Source: Gordonia sp. PDNC005 (GTDB lineage Bacteria > Actinomycetota > Actinomycetes > Mycobacteriales > Mycobacteriaceae). From it: a stretch of 64,000 bases of DNA. The stretch covers positions 372,001-436,000 of the forward strand of contig NZ_CP070351.1 in NCBI RefSeq assembly GCF_016919385.1. Direction: 5' to 3'. How positions within the stretch are numbered: the stretch's first letter is position 1; each line of letters opens with the position of its first letter. Shown here in pieces: positions 7,870 to 17,096 of the stretch. Below the pieces are notes generated by a model. The model worked only from the letters and a program-made list of their open reading frames with translations. It was not told the DNA's origin and did no database searches. A program made the translations under genes and the position numbers.

Positions 7870-9890
7870 CGATCGGCGTGGAGCTCTCGGAGCCAGGCGG
7901 TGGCGGGAGCGTCGGAGGGGGAGCGCCAGTCGCCGCGGGGCGAGAGGGAGCCGCCGGACCCGATCTTCGGGCCGTTGGGCATCGCGGTGCGTTTGAACTG
8001 GTTCGACATGAACCGCTTCAGGAACACTTCGAGCCACTTGTCGATGGTCTCGCCGGTGTACTCGTTGCGCTGATCGTCAGTCATCATGTCCGACCACGGA
8101 CCTCGGGTCTTGTCGCCCCATGCCTGCCGCGCGAGATACGCGATCTTCGACGGCCGGTAGCCGAAGCGGGTGAGGTGATAGAGGAAGAAGTCGTGCAACT
8201 CGTATGGGCCGACGGTGTCCTCGGTGCTCTGCACGTTGCCCGCGGCGTCGGCGGGAACGAGTTCCGGCGAGATGACGTCGTCGACGATCTCGCGGAGCGC
8301 CTCGATCGTGGCGTCCGCATATCCCGACGTGGCGATCTTCCACCGGATCAGGTGCCTGACCAGTGTCTTCGGTACCGATCCGTTGACGTTGTAGTGCGAC
8401 ATCTGGTCGCCGACACCGTAGGTGCACCAGCCGAGCGCGAGCTCCGACAGGTCGCCGGTGCCGAGAACGATCCCGCCCAGGTAATTGGCGAGGCGGAACA
8501 GGTGCGATGTGCGTTCGCCCGCCTGAACGTTCTCGAACGTGACGTCGTAGACGGGCTCGCCGTCGGCGAACGGGTGACCGAGGTCGGCGAGCATCTGGGT
8601 GCACGACGGTCGGATGTCGAGTTCGTTCCCCGTGACACCGAGCGAGTCCATCAGGACATGGCTGCGGGCGAGGGTCGCGTCACCGGTGGCGAAGCCGGGC
8701 ATCGTGTACGCGTGAATGTCGGTGCGCGGCAGTCCGAGGAGATCGAACGCCTGCACTGCGACGAGCAGTGCGAGGGTCGAATCGAGTCCGCCGGAGACCC
8801 CGATGACGATCTTGGAGATGCCCGTCGCGCGGAGGCGGGCGACAAGCCCCTGGACCTGGATGTCCAGCACTTCGCGGCATCGCTGATCGCGGTCGGCGGC
8901 GCCGGTCGGCACGAACGGGAATCGCAGAACGGTCCGCTTCAGATCGTCGACGCCGTACTCGGCGTCGAGCTCGAACGGGATCCGGCGGATCGCGCGGGCC
9001 CGGTCCGAGAAGTCGCCGACCTGGTCGCGCATGCTGATCAGTCGTGAACGCTCTTGACGGATGCGGTCGAGGTCGATGTCGGCGACCACCAGTTGCGGGT
9101 CCATCGAGAACGTGTCCGACCGCGCCAACAGGGTCCCGTTCTCGGCGATCAGTGCGTCACCGTCCCAGGCGAGGTCGGTCGTCGACTCGCCGAAACCCGA
9201 TGCCACGTACAGGTGCGCTGCCACGTTGCGCGCCGAGTGCGACGTCGCGAGCGCCCGGCGGTACTCCTCTTTGCCGACGGTCACCGGGCTGCCCGAGAGA
9301 TTGACCAGCAGCGTCGCGCCGGCGAGTGTCGCCCACGTCGACGGCGGGATCGGCACCCACCCGTCCTCGCAGACCTCGACGTGGAACCGCAGGCCGGGGA
9401 CGTCGACGGCCTCGAATACAAGGTCGGGCCCGAACGGCACCTCGTACTCGCCGAGCGTGATCGAGTCGACCACGGCGTCACGGGCCGCAGCGAAGTACCG
9501 CTGCTCGTAGAACTCGCGGTAGTTCGGGAGATACGACTTCGGCGCCACACCGAGGACCTCACCGTCGTGGATCACGACGGCGCAGTTGTAGAGGCCGTCG
9601 TCGATGCGCAGCGGTGCGCCGACGAGAACCACTGACGACACTCGCCGCGTCGCATCGACGACAGTCATCAGAGCGTCCATCACGTCGTCCAGAAGCGCAT
9701 CCTGCTGGACGAGGTCGTCGACGCTGTACCCGCATAGGCCGAGTTCCGGGAACGCGACAAGCGCCGCACCCTCGTGGTGCGCACGGTTGATCAGTTCGAC
9801 CGTGCGCGCCGCGTTCTCCAGAGGATCGGCGAGGGCGACGGGTGGGACAGCGGCTGCGATACGGGCGAATCCGTGTGAGTAGACCGACAC
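7866..9890 (-). CDS. nadE: Glutamine-dependent NAD(+) synthetase
   Basis: 674 residues, the long two-domain form also found in mycobacteria. The N-terminal nitrilase-like glutaminase (residues ~1-290) carries the Glu-Lys-Cys triad: E49 in [11 protein letters not shown]118 in [13 protein letters not shown] and C174 in [10 protein letters not shown]. The C-terminal ATP-pyrophosphatase synthetase domain has the P-loop SGGLDS at 366-371. The enzyme amidates nicotinic acid adenine dinucleotide with ammonia channelled from glutamine, the last step of NAD synthesis. ATG 9890 gives the normal family N-terminus. The small gene at 7351 overlaps its stop. It is divergent from copC. Confidence 0.96.
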   Translation of the reverse strand: MSVYSHGFARIAAAVPPVALADPLENAARTVELINRAHHEGAALVAFPELGLCGYSVDDLVQQDALLDDVMDALMTVVDATRRVSSVVLVGAPLRIDDGLYNCAVVIHDGEVLGVAPKSYLPNYREFYEQRYFAAARDAVVDSITLGEYEVPFGPDLVFEAVDVPGLRFHVEVCEDGWVPIPPSTWATLAGATLLVNLSGSPVTVGKEEYRRALATSHSARNVAAHLYVASGFGESTTDLAWDGDALIAENGTLLARSDTFSMDPQLVVADIDLDRIRQERSRLISMRDQVGDFSDRARAIRRIPFELDAEYGVDDLKRTVLRFPFVPTGAADRDQRCREVLDIQVQGLVARLRATGISKIVIGVSGGLDSTLALLVAVQAFDLLGLPRTDIHAYTMPGFATGDATLARSHVLMDSLGVTGNELDIRPSCTQMLADLGHPFADGEPVYDVTFENVQAGERTSHLFRLANYLGGIVLGTGDLSELALGWCTYGVGDQMSHYNVNGSVPKTLVRHLIRWKIATSGYADATIEALREIVDDVISPELVPADAAGNVQSTEDTVGPYELHDFFLYHLTRFGYRPSKIAYLARQAWGDKTRGPWSDMMTDDQRNEYTGETIDKWLEVFLKRFMSNQFKRTAMPNGPKIGSGGSLSPRGDWRSPSDAPATAWLRELHADR

Positions 9891-9956
9891 GCCTACAGGT
9901 TAGTGCCCGTGGGACGATGGACTCATTCCATTCGTCACCAGTCAGGGGTGTGTTTC

Positions 9957-10499
9957 ATGTTCGGTGTCGTCAAGCGGTCGGCCGTGGTGGCCGTCGTCAT
10001 CGCGTTCGCGGCCCTGATTGCGGGCGTTCTCGCGGGACCTGCCGCCGCCCATTCGGCCCTCACCGGATCGTCGCCGGAGAACGGCGCGTCGATCGCCACG
10101 GCGCCAGACAAAGTGACGCTGACGTTCAACGAAGACCTGCAGCCCGCGTTCGCCACCGTCAAGGTGGTCGGGCCCGACAACAACTTCTGGCAGACGAGTG
10201 AACCGATCATCGAGGGCCGCACGGCATCGGTGACGCTCAACGGTCTCGGCCCCGCGGGCGACTACGAGGTGAACTACCGCGTCACGTCGGCCGACGGGCA
10301 CCCGGTGTCCGGGCAGACGACATTCACCTTGACCAAGGCGGGAACCGGCACACCGGGCGCAGCGGTACCGGCCGACTACCAGGCGCCTGAATCGAGTGAG
10401 CACGGAGTCAAGGCGTGGCCGATCGTCCTCGGCGTTGTGGCCGCAGTGATCGTCATCGGCGGCGCGGTGGTGTTCACGCTGGTCAAGCGTCGCCGATGA
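9957..10499 (+). CDS. copC: CopC-domain copper-binding protein, membrane-tethered
   Basis: 180 residues. A signal peptide ends near AAAH (residues ~29-32). The mature N-terminus HSALTGSSPENGASI provides the amino-terminal His ligand typical of CopC, followed by an Ig-like beta-sandwich with the conserved SADGHPVSGQTTFT motif near residue 110. A Gly/Pro/Ala linker and a single C-terminal transmembrane helix (about 152-173) with a basic tail KRRR anchor it outside the membrane. AGGGGTG precedes the ATG. The copD-like gene follows after 4 nt, giving the usual copC-copD copper-handling pair. Confidence 0.92.
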   Translation: MFGVVKRSAVVAVVIAFAALIAGVLAGPAAAHSALTGSSPENGASIATAPDKVTLTFNEDLQPAFATVKVVGPDNNFWQTSEPIIEGRTASVTLNGLGPAGDYEVNYRVTSADGHPVSGQTTFTLTKAGTGTPGAAVPADYQAPESSEHGVKAWPIVLGVVAAVIVIGGAVVFTLVKRRR

Positions 10500-10503
10500 C
10501 TCG

Positions 10504-11382
10504 GTGACACGCTCACGCGCGGGAGTCGTCGCGGCGTCGGTCGTCGCGGTGTTCGTCGGTGTCGGGACAGCGGTGGTTCTCGCCACGCCGGAGCCTTCCG
10601 TGTGGGCCGACGGCCTCGCGCTCTCGTCGGTCTGCCTGTTGTTCGGACTCGGCTTGCTCGGTTTTGTCGATGCGGAGCCGTCGCCGAGCGTGATCGCGGC
10701 CGTCGCCACGGTGTGGGGTGTGACGTCGCTCGTGTCTGCGTGGTTGCAGGTGGCGCAGCGGGCGGGTGTCCCTGCCGGGGATGTCGGCGTCGGCGATTTC
10801 ACGGTCAGCGTGGAGACAGGACTTCCCGTGGTCGTCAGTGTCGTCGGGGCCCTCGCGGTGTTGGCCTGGGCGTGGTGGACCCCGTCTGACGTGTACGTTG
10901 TCGGCGCCATCGCGGCGGTCGGGATTCTGTCGACGTCCGTGACCGGCCACGCCGGGCAGTCGACGTGGATCCCGATCGCCGTCGGTGTCCATGCACTGGC
11001 CGCGGCCTGGTGGATTGGGACCCTCGGCGCGCTGGTCCTGACTGTTCGTGGACGCGGCGGGTGGGCGAGGTCGCTCCCGGTGTTCTCCGATCGTGCACTG
11101 CCCGTGGTCGCAGTGCTGACCGCGACGGGCCTGATCGCCGCGGTCGGGCGCATCGGACTCGACGCGGACTGGTGGCAGACGGGCTACGGCCGCGTACTGC
11201 TTGCGAAGATCGTGCTGCTCGCCGCGGTGGCCGCGGTGGCGAGATGGCATAGGACGGTGTGGGTCGCCAAAGCACGACGCCACGGCGCGGACGAACTGCT
11301 GTCCATCCGGAACGCCGGCATCGAGATCGTTCTCCTCAGTGTTGTCCTCGGCCTCGCCGCCGCACTGTCGGTGACGGGGTAG
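10504..11382 (+). CDS. copD: CopD-family copper resistance/uptake membrane protein
   Basis: 292 residues from GTG, 4 nt after copC. There are about eight hydrophobic helices. The C-terminal half carries the CopD signature YGRVLLAKIVLL near residues 220-231, and WW and HA pairs sit in helices facing the presumed metal path (HALAAAWWIG). In characterised systems CopD moves copper across the membrane with CopC. No copper-responsive regulator is adjacent. The gene is short compared with CopC-CopD fusions but complete for the stand-alone form. Confidence 0.88.
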   Translation: MTRSRAGVVAASVVAVFVGVGTAVVLATPEPSVWADGLALSSVCLLFGLGLLGFVDAEPSPSVIAAVATVWGVTSLVSAWLQVAQRAGVPAGDVGVGDFTVSVETGLPVVVSVVGALAVLAWAWWTPSDVYVVGAIAAVGILSTSVTGHAGQSTWIPIAVGVHALAAAWWIGTLGALVLTVRGRGGWARSLPVFSDRALPVVAVLTATGLIAAVGRIGLDADWWQTGYGRVLLAKIVLLAAVAAVARWHRTVWVAKARRHGADELLSIRNAGIEIVLLSVVLGLAAALSVTG

Positions 11383-11401
11383 CTTCGAGTCGACGCGTCC
11401 G

Positions 11402-12304
11402 TCAGCTCCACGCGGCGAGGAGGGCGTCGAGGATCTCGATGGCGTGATCGAGGCCCGACAGGTGACTCTGGCCCGGCATCGAGTGAAGCTCGGCGTTCGG
11501 CAGGAGCGCGACCATGTGAGCGCCGTGCTCGTACGGGATGATGTTGTCAGCGTCGCCGTGCCACCAGTGGATCTTGGCCTGCACGTCGCCGATCCGGAAT
11601 CCCCAGTCGCGGACGAACAGTTTGAGGTCGGCGAACGGCGCCTCCATGCGGCGGCTTCCGCCGTGTAGGAGATCGTCGAGGAACATCGCACGGAACTCCG
11701 GACGCGACAGCAGTTCACGGTCGGCTTCGGGGGAGAGCCTGCCGTAGATGCTGATGGCCGGATCGGCGATCGGACGCGCCACGCCGAGCGCCATGCTGAG
11801 CGCTTTGCCGATCGGGCGACCCGCGACGTTGAGCAGCGGCACGGCGTACTTCGCGATGTCGACGGCGCCGCCTGCCACCGCGTCGGGGCCGTTCACGGGC
11901 GCGACACCGCCGATGATCGCGGTCGAGACGATGCGGTCCGACAGCACGTGGGACACGGCGAGCGAGTACGGTCCGCCGCCGGACAGTCCGATCACCGAGA
12001 ACTTGTCGATGCCGAGGGTGTTGAGGACGGTCTGGAAGTCCTGTGCGAAGTCAGCGATGGAGTCGTACGAGTGGGCCGTCGACGAGCCGACTCCGGGCCG
12101 GTCGAGGCCGATCAGTCGGAAGCCTCGGATCTCGGCGTATTCGCGTGCCTCGGACGGGATCTGGCGTCGGGCGCCGGGCGTGCCGTGCAGCCAGACGATC
12201 GCCGGGCCCTCGGGGTCTCCGAACTCGGAGAAGCCGATGCGGCGGGTGCGGGTGTCGCCGACGGCGATCGAGCCTTCGAGCTTGGGGCGATCGATGGGAA
12301 TCAC
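11402..12304 (-). CDS. Alpha/beta hydrolase
   Basis: 300 residues from GTG 12304. CATACT lies 7 nt upstream, suggesting a leaderless transcript; a TTG at 12325 is the alternative start. The fold is clear: oxyanion-hole HGTPG, nucleophile elbow GLSGGG, a catalytic acid in WWHGDADN and a histidine in GQSHLSGLDH. It is soluble and lacks a signal. Substrate is unknown; the overall look is of an epoxide-hydrolase/haloperoxidase-type esterase. It stands divergent to a second alpha/beta hydrolase with leaderless-type promoters on both sides. Confidence 0.85.
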   Translation of the reverse strand: MIPIDRPKLEGSIAVGDTRTRRIGFSEFGDPEGPAIVWLHGTPGARRQIPSEAREYAEIRGFRLIGLDRPGVGSSTAHSYDSIADFAQDFQTVLNTLGIDKFSVIGLSGGGPYSLAVSHVLSDRIVSTAIIGGVAPVNGPDAVAGGAVDIAKYAVPLLNVAGRPIGKALSMALGVARPIADPAISIYGRLSPEADRELLSRPEFRAMFLDDLLHGGSRRMEAPFADLKLFVRDWGFRIGDVQAKIHWWHGDADNIIPYEHGAHMVALLPNAELHSMPGQSHLSGLDHAIEILDALLAAWS

Positions 12305-12386
12305 GACGCGCAGTATGTCAGACAAACGGCCGAGATTGATACGGATTCACAGATTCGTCCAAGGCGTCGCGTGTATTTTCGATCGC

Positions 12387-13304
12387 ATGATCGAGTCATC
12401 AGTCGCGGGCATCCGTCGTCGTCTCGCGGACGCTGTGGGCACCGCCCGGCGCGGCGTGGGGCACGCACTCCGGCCGTACCCGGTCGCCGACCTGCCCACC
12501 GGCCGTCGCATCGACCTGCCCGGCCGCGGCACCACGTACGTGACCGAGTCCGGGCCCGTCGACGCCCCGGTGGTCTTCCTGCTGCACTCGGTCAGCACAA
12601 CCGGACTGCTGTGCTGGTACCCGGTGGTGCCGAAGCTGGCACAGGATTATCGCGTCGTCACGATCGACCATCGATGGCACGGGCGTGGCATCCGATCGGC
12701 CGATTTTACGCTCGCGGACTGCGCCGACGACGTCGTCGCTGTCGCCGATCAGCTGGGCGTCGACAGGTTCATCGCGGCCGGATTCTCGATGGGAGGCGGC
12801 ATCGCACAGCTCACGTGGCAGCGTCACCCCGATCGTGTCTCCGGACTGGTCCTCTGCTCGACGGGCCCGTACTTCTCCAGCATCGATCCGCGACGGCTGG
12901 AAGCCGAACGACGCATCGGGCGCTGGCTCCGGCCGGTGGACAAGATCCTCCCCACTCCGTCGGACGCCCGCCTCGACAACTGGCAGGGAAGCCCACTGCT
13001 GTGGGCTTTAGCCCACGTCGTGTCGACGCCGCTGAGCCATCAGGGCGACTTCTCCGCGGCCATGGCCGCGTTCGACGCGCGCCCATGGCTTTCCGAGATC
13101 GACGTACCCACCGCCGTCGTCGTCTCGACGCGCGACAAGATCGTCCAACCCGAACGTCAGCAGCTCCTGGTCGACGGGATTCCACGGGCGCAGCGGTTCG
13201 ACGTCGACGGCGGACACGCCTGCTGCGTGATCGGTGCCGAACTGTTCATCCCCGAGTTCCTCAAGGCCGTCGACGCCGTCAGCCGCGCCCACGTGACGAA
13301 CTGA
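12387..13304 (+). CDS. Alpha/beta hydrolase
   Basis: 305 residues. The ATG at 12387 follows a -10 hexamer TATTTT (12374-12379) by 7 nt with no Shine-Dalgarno, pointing to leaderless mRNA. The nucleophile elbow GFSMGGG has Ser134, with HSVSTTG as the oxyanion loop, Asp in VVSTRDKIV and His in VDGGHACC. The family resembles lactonase/3-oxoadipate enol-lactone-type hydrolases, but no substrate can be named. The last 26 bp overlap the 3' end of the convergent MmpL gene. Confidence 0.85.
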   Translation: MIESSVAGIRRRLADAVGTARRGVGHALRPYPVADLPTGRRIDLPGRGTTYVTESGPVDAPVVFLLHSVSTTGLLCWYPVVPKLAQDYRVVTIDHRWHGRGIRSADFTLADCADDVVAVADQLGVDRFIAAGFSMGGGIAQLTWQRHPDRVSGLVLCSTGPYFSSIDPRRLEAERRIGRWLRPVDKILPTPSDARLDNWQGSPLLWALAHVVSTPLSHQGDFSAAMAAFDARPWLSEIDVPTAVVVSTRDKIVQPERQQLLVDGIPRAQRFDVDGGHACCVIGAELFIPEFLKAVDAVSRAHVTN

Positions 13305-16300
13305 CCGACGGCCACCACATCCGGTCACCCAGGATCACCATCGTTGCCGGGACCAGCACGGACCGGACGATCACGATATCCAGGAGCAGTCCGAGTCCGA
13401 CGGTGAAACCGATCTGCACAAGATTCAACGTGGTGCCGCTCATCAACGCGAACATCGTCAGGGCGAACACCACACCCGCGGTCGTGATGACGCCGCCGGT
13501 GCTGCCGAACCCGCGGATCATGCCCTGCATCATTCCTCGACCCGTCGACTCCTCGCGGATCCGTGACGCGAACAGCATGCTGTAGTCGGCGCCGACGGCG
13601 ATGAGCGCCATGAACGAGATCGGGGCGACAGACCAGTCCAGCGGGATGCCGATGACGTGTTGCCACACTAGCGTCGACACACCGAGTACGGCGGCGAACG
13701 ACAGGACGACCGTCGCGACCAGGATCAACGGTGCGACGATGCTGCGCAGCAGGACCGCGAGGACGATCGTGACCGCGAGGATCGCCACGAGACCGAACAC
13801 CAGCATGTCGCGGGTCAGCTGGTCGTCCATGTCAGCTGACAGCGAGGCGAGGCCGGTGCTCGTCACCTCTGCGTTCGAGAGTCCGGTACCCGCGAGAGCG
13901 GCGGCCGCGGTCGGTGCGACGTCGCGGCTGCGCTCAAGGGCCTCTGGCCCGTACGGGTTGACCGACCACGTGACGACCATTCGCGCCGTTCGACCGTTCG
14001 GTGAGATCAGCAGCTTTGCACCCTCGACGAACCGGGGATTCGTCAGGGCCTCCGGAGGGAGATAGAAGCCGCGGCCCGGGCCGTCGGACGTCGCAGCACT
14101 CATGTCCGTCAGATAGTCCGTGGCGGTCCGCAGCCCGGCGTGGAGCTTGTCGGTCAGCGAGGTGAGCCTGGCGGTGCCCTCGTTCACCTGGTGGAGTCCG
14201 TCGGCGAGCTGCGCCATGCCGGTGGACAGTTCGCCGACGCCCGACCGGAGTCGGACGAGGTCGGAGCGAACCTGGCCGGGGGAGCGACCGTCGAGTTGCC
14301 CGAGCAGCCCCTGCAGCCGTCCGAGCAGGTCTTTCAACGCGTAGACGGACCGGCCCGCGCGAGCGGACGCTTCGGCCGGCACACCTGCCGCGCTGCGAAG
14401 AGCTGTGAGCGTCGTGCGCGCCCGACCGCCCGTCGCCGCGTTCAAGCGATCGAAGGCCGCGCGTGCCGCTGCACAGGCCGGGTCCGACGAGCACGTTGCA
14501 GAGCTGCGGGATCGCAGCAGAGGGCCGAACAGTTCGTCGAACTGGTCGAGCGAGGGCTGGACTGCGACTGCCGTCCTCCGGAGATCGGCGAGGACTGGTC
14601 CGATGCCGTCGAGTCCGGCGCGGAGTTCCGTAGTGGCGCCGGCCAGGTCCGTGCGCGAGTCGGTCGCCGCGGCGACGAACCGTTCCGCGGAATCGAGGGC
14701 GTCGAGGACCCCGGTGGCCATACTGATGACCTGATCGGTGCCGTCGACGAGTTCGGGCATACGCGCGTTCGCGGAATCTGCGCCGTCGGTGAGTTGCTGT
14801 ACCCCCGATGCGAGTTTTCTGAGGTCGGGGCGTGCGTCGCCGAGTTGTTTCGCAGCGTCGCCCAGCTGCGATCCGACCTGGCCGGGGACGTAGCCTGCAG
14901 CCGACTCGGTGAGCGGTTTGCCGTCTGGGCGCGTGATCGAGCGGACGGAGGCGACTTCGTCGAGGCGTGCGACGGCGTCCGCGGCCAATTCGAGAGCCGC
15001 GAGATCTGAGGTGTTCCGAAGGTCGTGATCGGCACGGACGATCAGGTATTCGGGCGCGATCGCATTGTTCCCGAAATGCTTGTAGACCTCGTCGTACCCG
15101 CGCGTGGAGTCGTTGGCGTAGACGAACATCGACGACTCGTCCCAGTTGCGCTGGTGCGTGAACAGGATCGCCGAGCACGACACCAGGAAGATCAATGACG
15201 CCGCAGCGTATACGCCGGCACGGCGGACGATGCGTGTTCCTCGTCGCTGCCATCGACGCTCCGACGCCGCGCCGGGTTCGGCGAGTCCACGTCGTCCTGC
15301 GAGTGAGAGCAGGGCAGGCGGCAGCGTCAGGGCGATCAGCAGCCCGACGATCACGGCGATGGCCGTCGGCGGCCCCGCTGTGCTGAACATGCCGATCTTT
15401 GTGAAGATCATCGACGTGCACGCGACCGCGATGGTCAGGGCGGAGGCCACCAGGATCGGCCCGGTCCGGCCGCTCGCCATCGCGACGGCGTCGCCGACGG
15501 GCAGCCCCGAGCGTCGCCCTTCGTGATACGCGGAGAGCGTGAAGATCGCGTAGTCGGTGACGGCGCCGAGCACAAGCGCGGTCATGATCGCGATGGTGAA
15601 GTTCGAGACCGACAGCAGGTTGTGGCCGCCGAGAAACGAGATGATCGGCCGTGTCACGGCCAGACCGACACCGAGCGTGATCAGCGGGATGGCGGCGGTC
15701 GCGAATCGTCGGTAGACCGCGAACAGGATCAGGGTGATCAGCACGATCGAGACGCCGGTGATGATGAGCAGCGAGACGTCGATCGCCGAGAAGAGGTCGG
15801 CGAGAGCGGCAGTCGGACCGGTGTAGTCGACCTGCAGGGTCGACGGCGGTTCGGCATCGTCGATCACCTGCCGGATGCCTTGTGCCGCATGGTGAGCGCG
15901 TGTCGAACCGACCGACCCCTCGGCTGCGACGAACAGCGTGATCGCCTTGCCGTCGGGACTCGCGGCGGCTTCGCGGGTGATCGGATGCCCCGCGAAGTCG
16001 AGGAGATAGGCGACGTCATCACTGTGCAGGAGATGGTCGACCAACCGGCCGTAGTACCGCTCGTCCTCCTCGGAGAACCCGTCCTCGTCGACCATCACGA
16101 TGCTGCTGACCGCGTTCGACTCGGGTGACCCGAAGTCGCGCGCCATCTGCTCGAGATGCTGGTTGGAGGGGAGTGACCGGGGCAGGAAGTCGGCGGACGT
16201 CTTCGACACCGTTGTCTCGATCTGGGGGATCGACAGGTTGAGCACTGCGGCGAGCAGCACCCAGAATCCGACGACGATCCATGCGCGGCGATGGGTGAAT

Positions 16301-16341
16301 GCTCCGAGTCGGGTGAACGTGCGGCTTGGGCCGTGTGCCAT
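13279..16341 (-). CDS. MmpL-type RND transporter
   Basis: 1020 residues. It is a proton-driven exporter of the MMPL family, which in Mycobacteriales usually moves lipids or hydrophobic metabolites. Layout: N-terminal helix 20-36, periplasmic loop to ~188, five helices, a very large second loop (~385-820) rich in Ala/Leu/Arg heptads with Gln/Asp patterns suggesting coiled coil, then five more helices. Asp-Tyr proton-relay pairs are present at D263-Y264 and D919-Y920. Length and the helical loop resemble long mycobacterial MmpL proteins more than MmpL3. It has no MmpS partner nearby. A 23-bp perfect palindrome lies 23 nt before the start. Confidence 0.9.
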   Translation of the reverse strand: MAHGPSRTFTRLGAFTHRRAWIVVGFWVLLAAVLNLSIPQIETTVSKTSADFLPRSLPSNQHLEQMARDFGSPESNAVSSIVMVDEDGFSEEDERYYGRLVDHLLHSDDVAYLLDFAGHPITREAAASPDGKAITLFVAAEGSVGSTRAHHAAQGIRQVIDDAEPPSTLQVDYTGPTAALADLFSAIDVSLLIITGVSIVLITLILFAVYRRFATAAIPLITLGVGLAVTRPIISFLGGHNLLSVSNFTIAIMTALVLGAVTDYAIFTLSAYHEGRRSGLPVGDAVAMASGRTGPILVASALTIAVACTSMIFTKIGMFSTAGPPTAIAVIVGLLIALTLPPALLSLAGRRGLAEPGAASERRWQRRGTRIVRRAGVYAAASLIFLVSCSAILFTHQRNWDESSMFVYANDSTRGYDEVYKHFGNNAIAPEYLIVRADHDLRNTSDLAALELAADAVARLDEVASVRSITRPDGKPLTESAAGYVPGQVGSQLGDAAKQLGDARPDLRKLASGVQQLTDGADSANARMPELVDGTDQVISMATGVLDALDSAERFVAAATDSRTDLAGATTELRAGLDGIGPVLADLRRTAVAVQPSLDQFDELFGPLLRSRSSATCSSDPACAAARAAFDRLNAATGGRARTTLTALRSAAGVPAEASARAGRSVYALKDLLGRLQGLLGQLDGRSPGQVRSDLVRLRSGVGELSTGMAQLADGLHQVNEGTARLTSLTDKLHAGLRTATDYLTDMSAATSDGPGRGFYLPPEALTNPRFVEGAKLLISPNGRTARMVVTWSVNPYGPEALERSRDVAPTAAAALAGTGLSNAEVTSTGLASLSADMDDQLTRDMLVFGLVAILAVTIVLAVLLRSIVAPLILVATVVLSFAAVLGVSTLVWQHVIGIPLDWSVAPISFMALIAVGADYSMLFASRIREESTGRGMMQGMIRGFGSTGGVITTAGVVFALTMFALMSGTTLNLVQIGFTVGLGLLLDIVIVRSVLVPATMVILGDRMWWPSVSSSRGRG

Positions 16342-16364
16342 CTGCTGTCCTCTGCTCCGTGGAT

Positions 16365-16387
16365 TGCTGTGACCTTAAGTCACAGCA
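16365..16387. promoter_or_regulatory. Palindromic operator candidate upstream of the MmpL gene
   Basis: 9-bp arms TGCTGTGAC and GTCACAGCA are perfectly inverted around CTTAA. The site ends 23 nt before the MmpL ATG, where a repressor would block transcription or early elongation. The shape fits a TetR-type dimer. TGTGA and TCACA half-sites are present, but their 7-bp spacing differs from the 6 bp of CRP/GlxR sites. Confidence 0.65.
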
Positions 16388-16559
16388 GAATGATCGGTCT
16401 ACGGCGAGCGCGTCACTCCCGTGCGTGAATGTGAGCTGAGTCTCTGACTGGCCATCGAGGGAGGTCGGGGCGTCGACGGCTGAAGCCCTCGTGTGCATGC
16501 GCATCGCCAGGCTCCGGCGCGTCGGTGTGTGGGCGCCCTGTAAGGTGGACTCGCTGCAC

Positions 16560-16632
16560 GCCCCTATAGCTCAGTTGGTAGAGCTACGGACTTTTAATCC
16601 GCAGGTCGTAGGTTCGAGCCCTACTGGGGGCA
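16560..16632 (+). tRNA. tRNA-Lys (anticodon TTT)
   Basis: A 73-nt cloverleaf. The acceptor stem GCCCCTA pairs with TGGGGGC, the D-arm contains AGCTCAGTTGGTAGAGC, the anticodon loop CTTTTAA gives TTT, and the T-arm is GTAGG-TTCGAGC-CCTAC. The discriminator is A, and CCA is not encoded. A strong terminator follows. Confidence 0.97.
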
Positions 16633-16643
16633 CCGCACAGCAC

Positions 16644-16686
16644 GAGGCCGGGCCGGGGATCTCTCCCCGGCCCGGCCTCATTCTTT
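16644..16686 (+). terminator. Rho-independent terminator of tRNA-Lys
   Basis: A 16-bp perfect GC-rich stem (16644-16659 with 16664-16679), a TCTC loop and the tail ATTCTTT. Confidence 0.9.
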
Positions 16687-16823
16687 GACTGTCTTCCGTC
16701 GTGGGCGCTGCGGCGTGGGTTGCACGGTCCGCTGCGGTTCCCATCGAGGCTTGCTGACCTGCTGGAAGTCTGTCGACGCAGTGATTTATGCCATTCGCCC
16801 ACGGCGTCGTCGACAATCTCCTA

Positions 16824-16849
16824 CATTTGCAAATGTTCCATATGGAACA
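16824..16849. promoter_or_regulatory. Two abutting palindromes, operator candidate for the amidase operon
   Basis: CATTTGCAAATG (16824-16835) and TGTTCCATATGGAACA (16834-16849) are both perfect palindromes and overlap by 2 bp. They lie 65 nt upstream of the 60-aa gene start, where a -10/-35 would be expected. TTCCA-N2-TGGAA is compatible with an IclR- or TetR-type dimer site; no such regulator is next to it. The AT-rich composition stands out from the surroundings. Confidence 0.65.
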
Positions 16850-16913
16850 AATTCAGATGATCGTAATGAGCCTGGTGCGGCCCGCCGACCGGCCCGGATC
16901 GAATGGAGAACAG

Positions 16914-17096
16914 ATGACGCTGTCCATCAAGGACGCTCTGGCTGCCAGGGGTGTCGCCCCGACGGTTGACGAGCTGAAGAAGATCGAAAGCAAGTGGTCC
17001 GAAATAGTCGCGCTCAAGGGCGATCTGGACATCATCGCCATCGACGATGCGGACATCTCGCTCCGCAACATCCCTGGAGGCGATCACATTGGCTGA
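16914..17096 (+). CDS. 60-residue GatC/AtzG-like partner of the amidase (putative)
   Basis: Starts at ATG behind AATGGAGAAC and ends by overlapping the amidase start. The sequence is TLSIKDALAARGVAPTVDEL, a charged helix containing KKIESKWSEIVALKGDL, then a short tail ending GDHIG. Some amidase-signature enzymes (GatA, AtzE) work with tiny partner subunits (GatC, AtzG) encoded just upstream. Size, helical character and coupling fit that pattern, but sequence similarity is not evident by eye, so this is an inference from context. A longer reading from upstream ATGs would cross the operator palindromes and is disfavoured. Confidence 0.6.
   Translation: MTLSIKDALAARGVAPTVDELKKIESKWSEIVALKGDLDIIAIDDADISLRNIPGGDHIG

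Noticed and set aside
13934..15421. A 495-residue open frame inside the MmpL gene on the same strand
   Set aside because: Arg/His-rich composition typical of an out-of-frame reading of high-GC DNA; the MmpL frame has all family motifs.
16365..16387. MmpL palindrome considered as a CRP/GlxR site because of TGTGA and TCACA
   Set aside because: The half-sites are 7 bp apart instead of 6, and symmetry extends two bases beyond them; a TetR-type site fits better.
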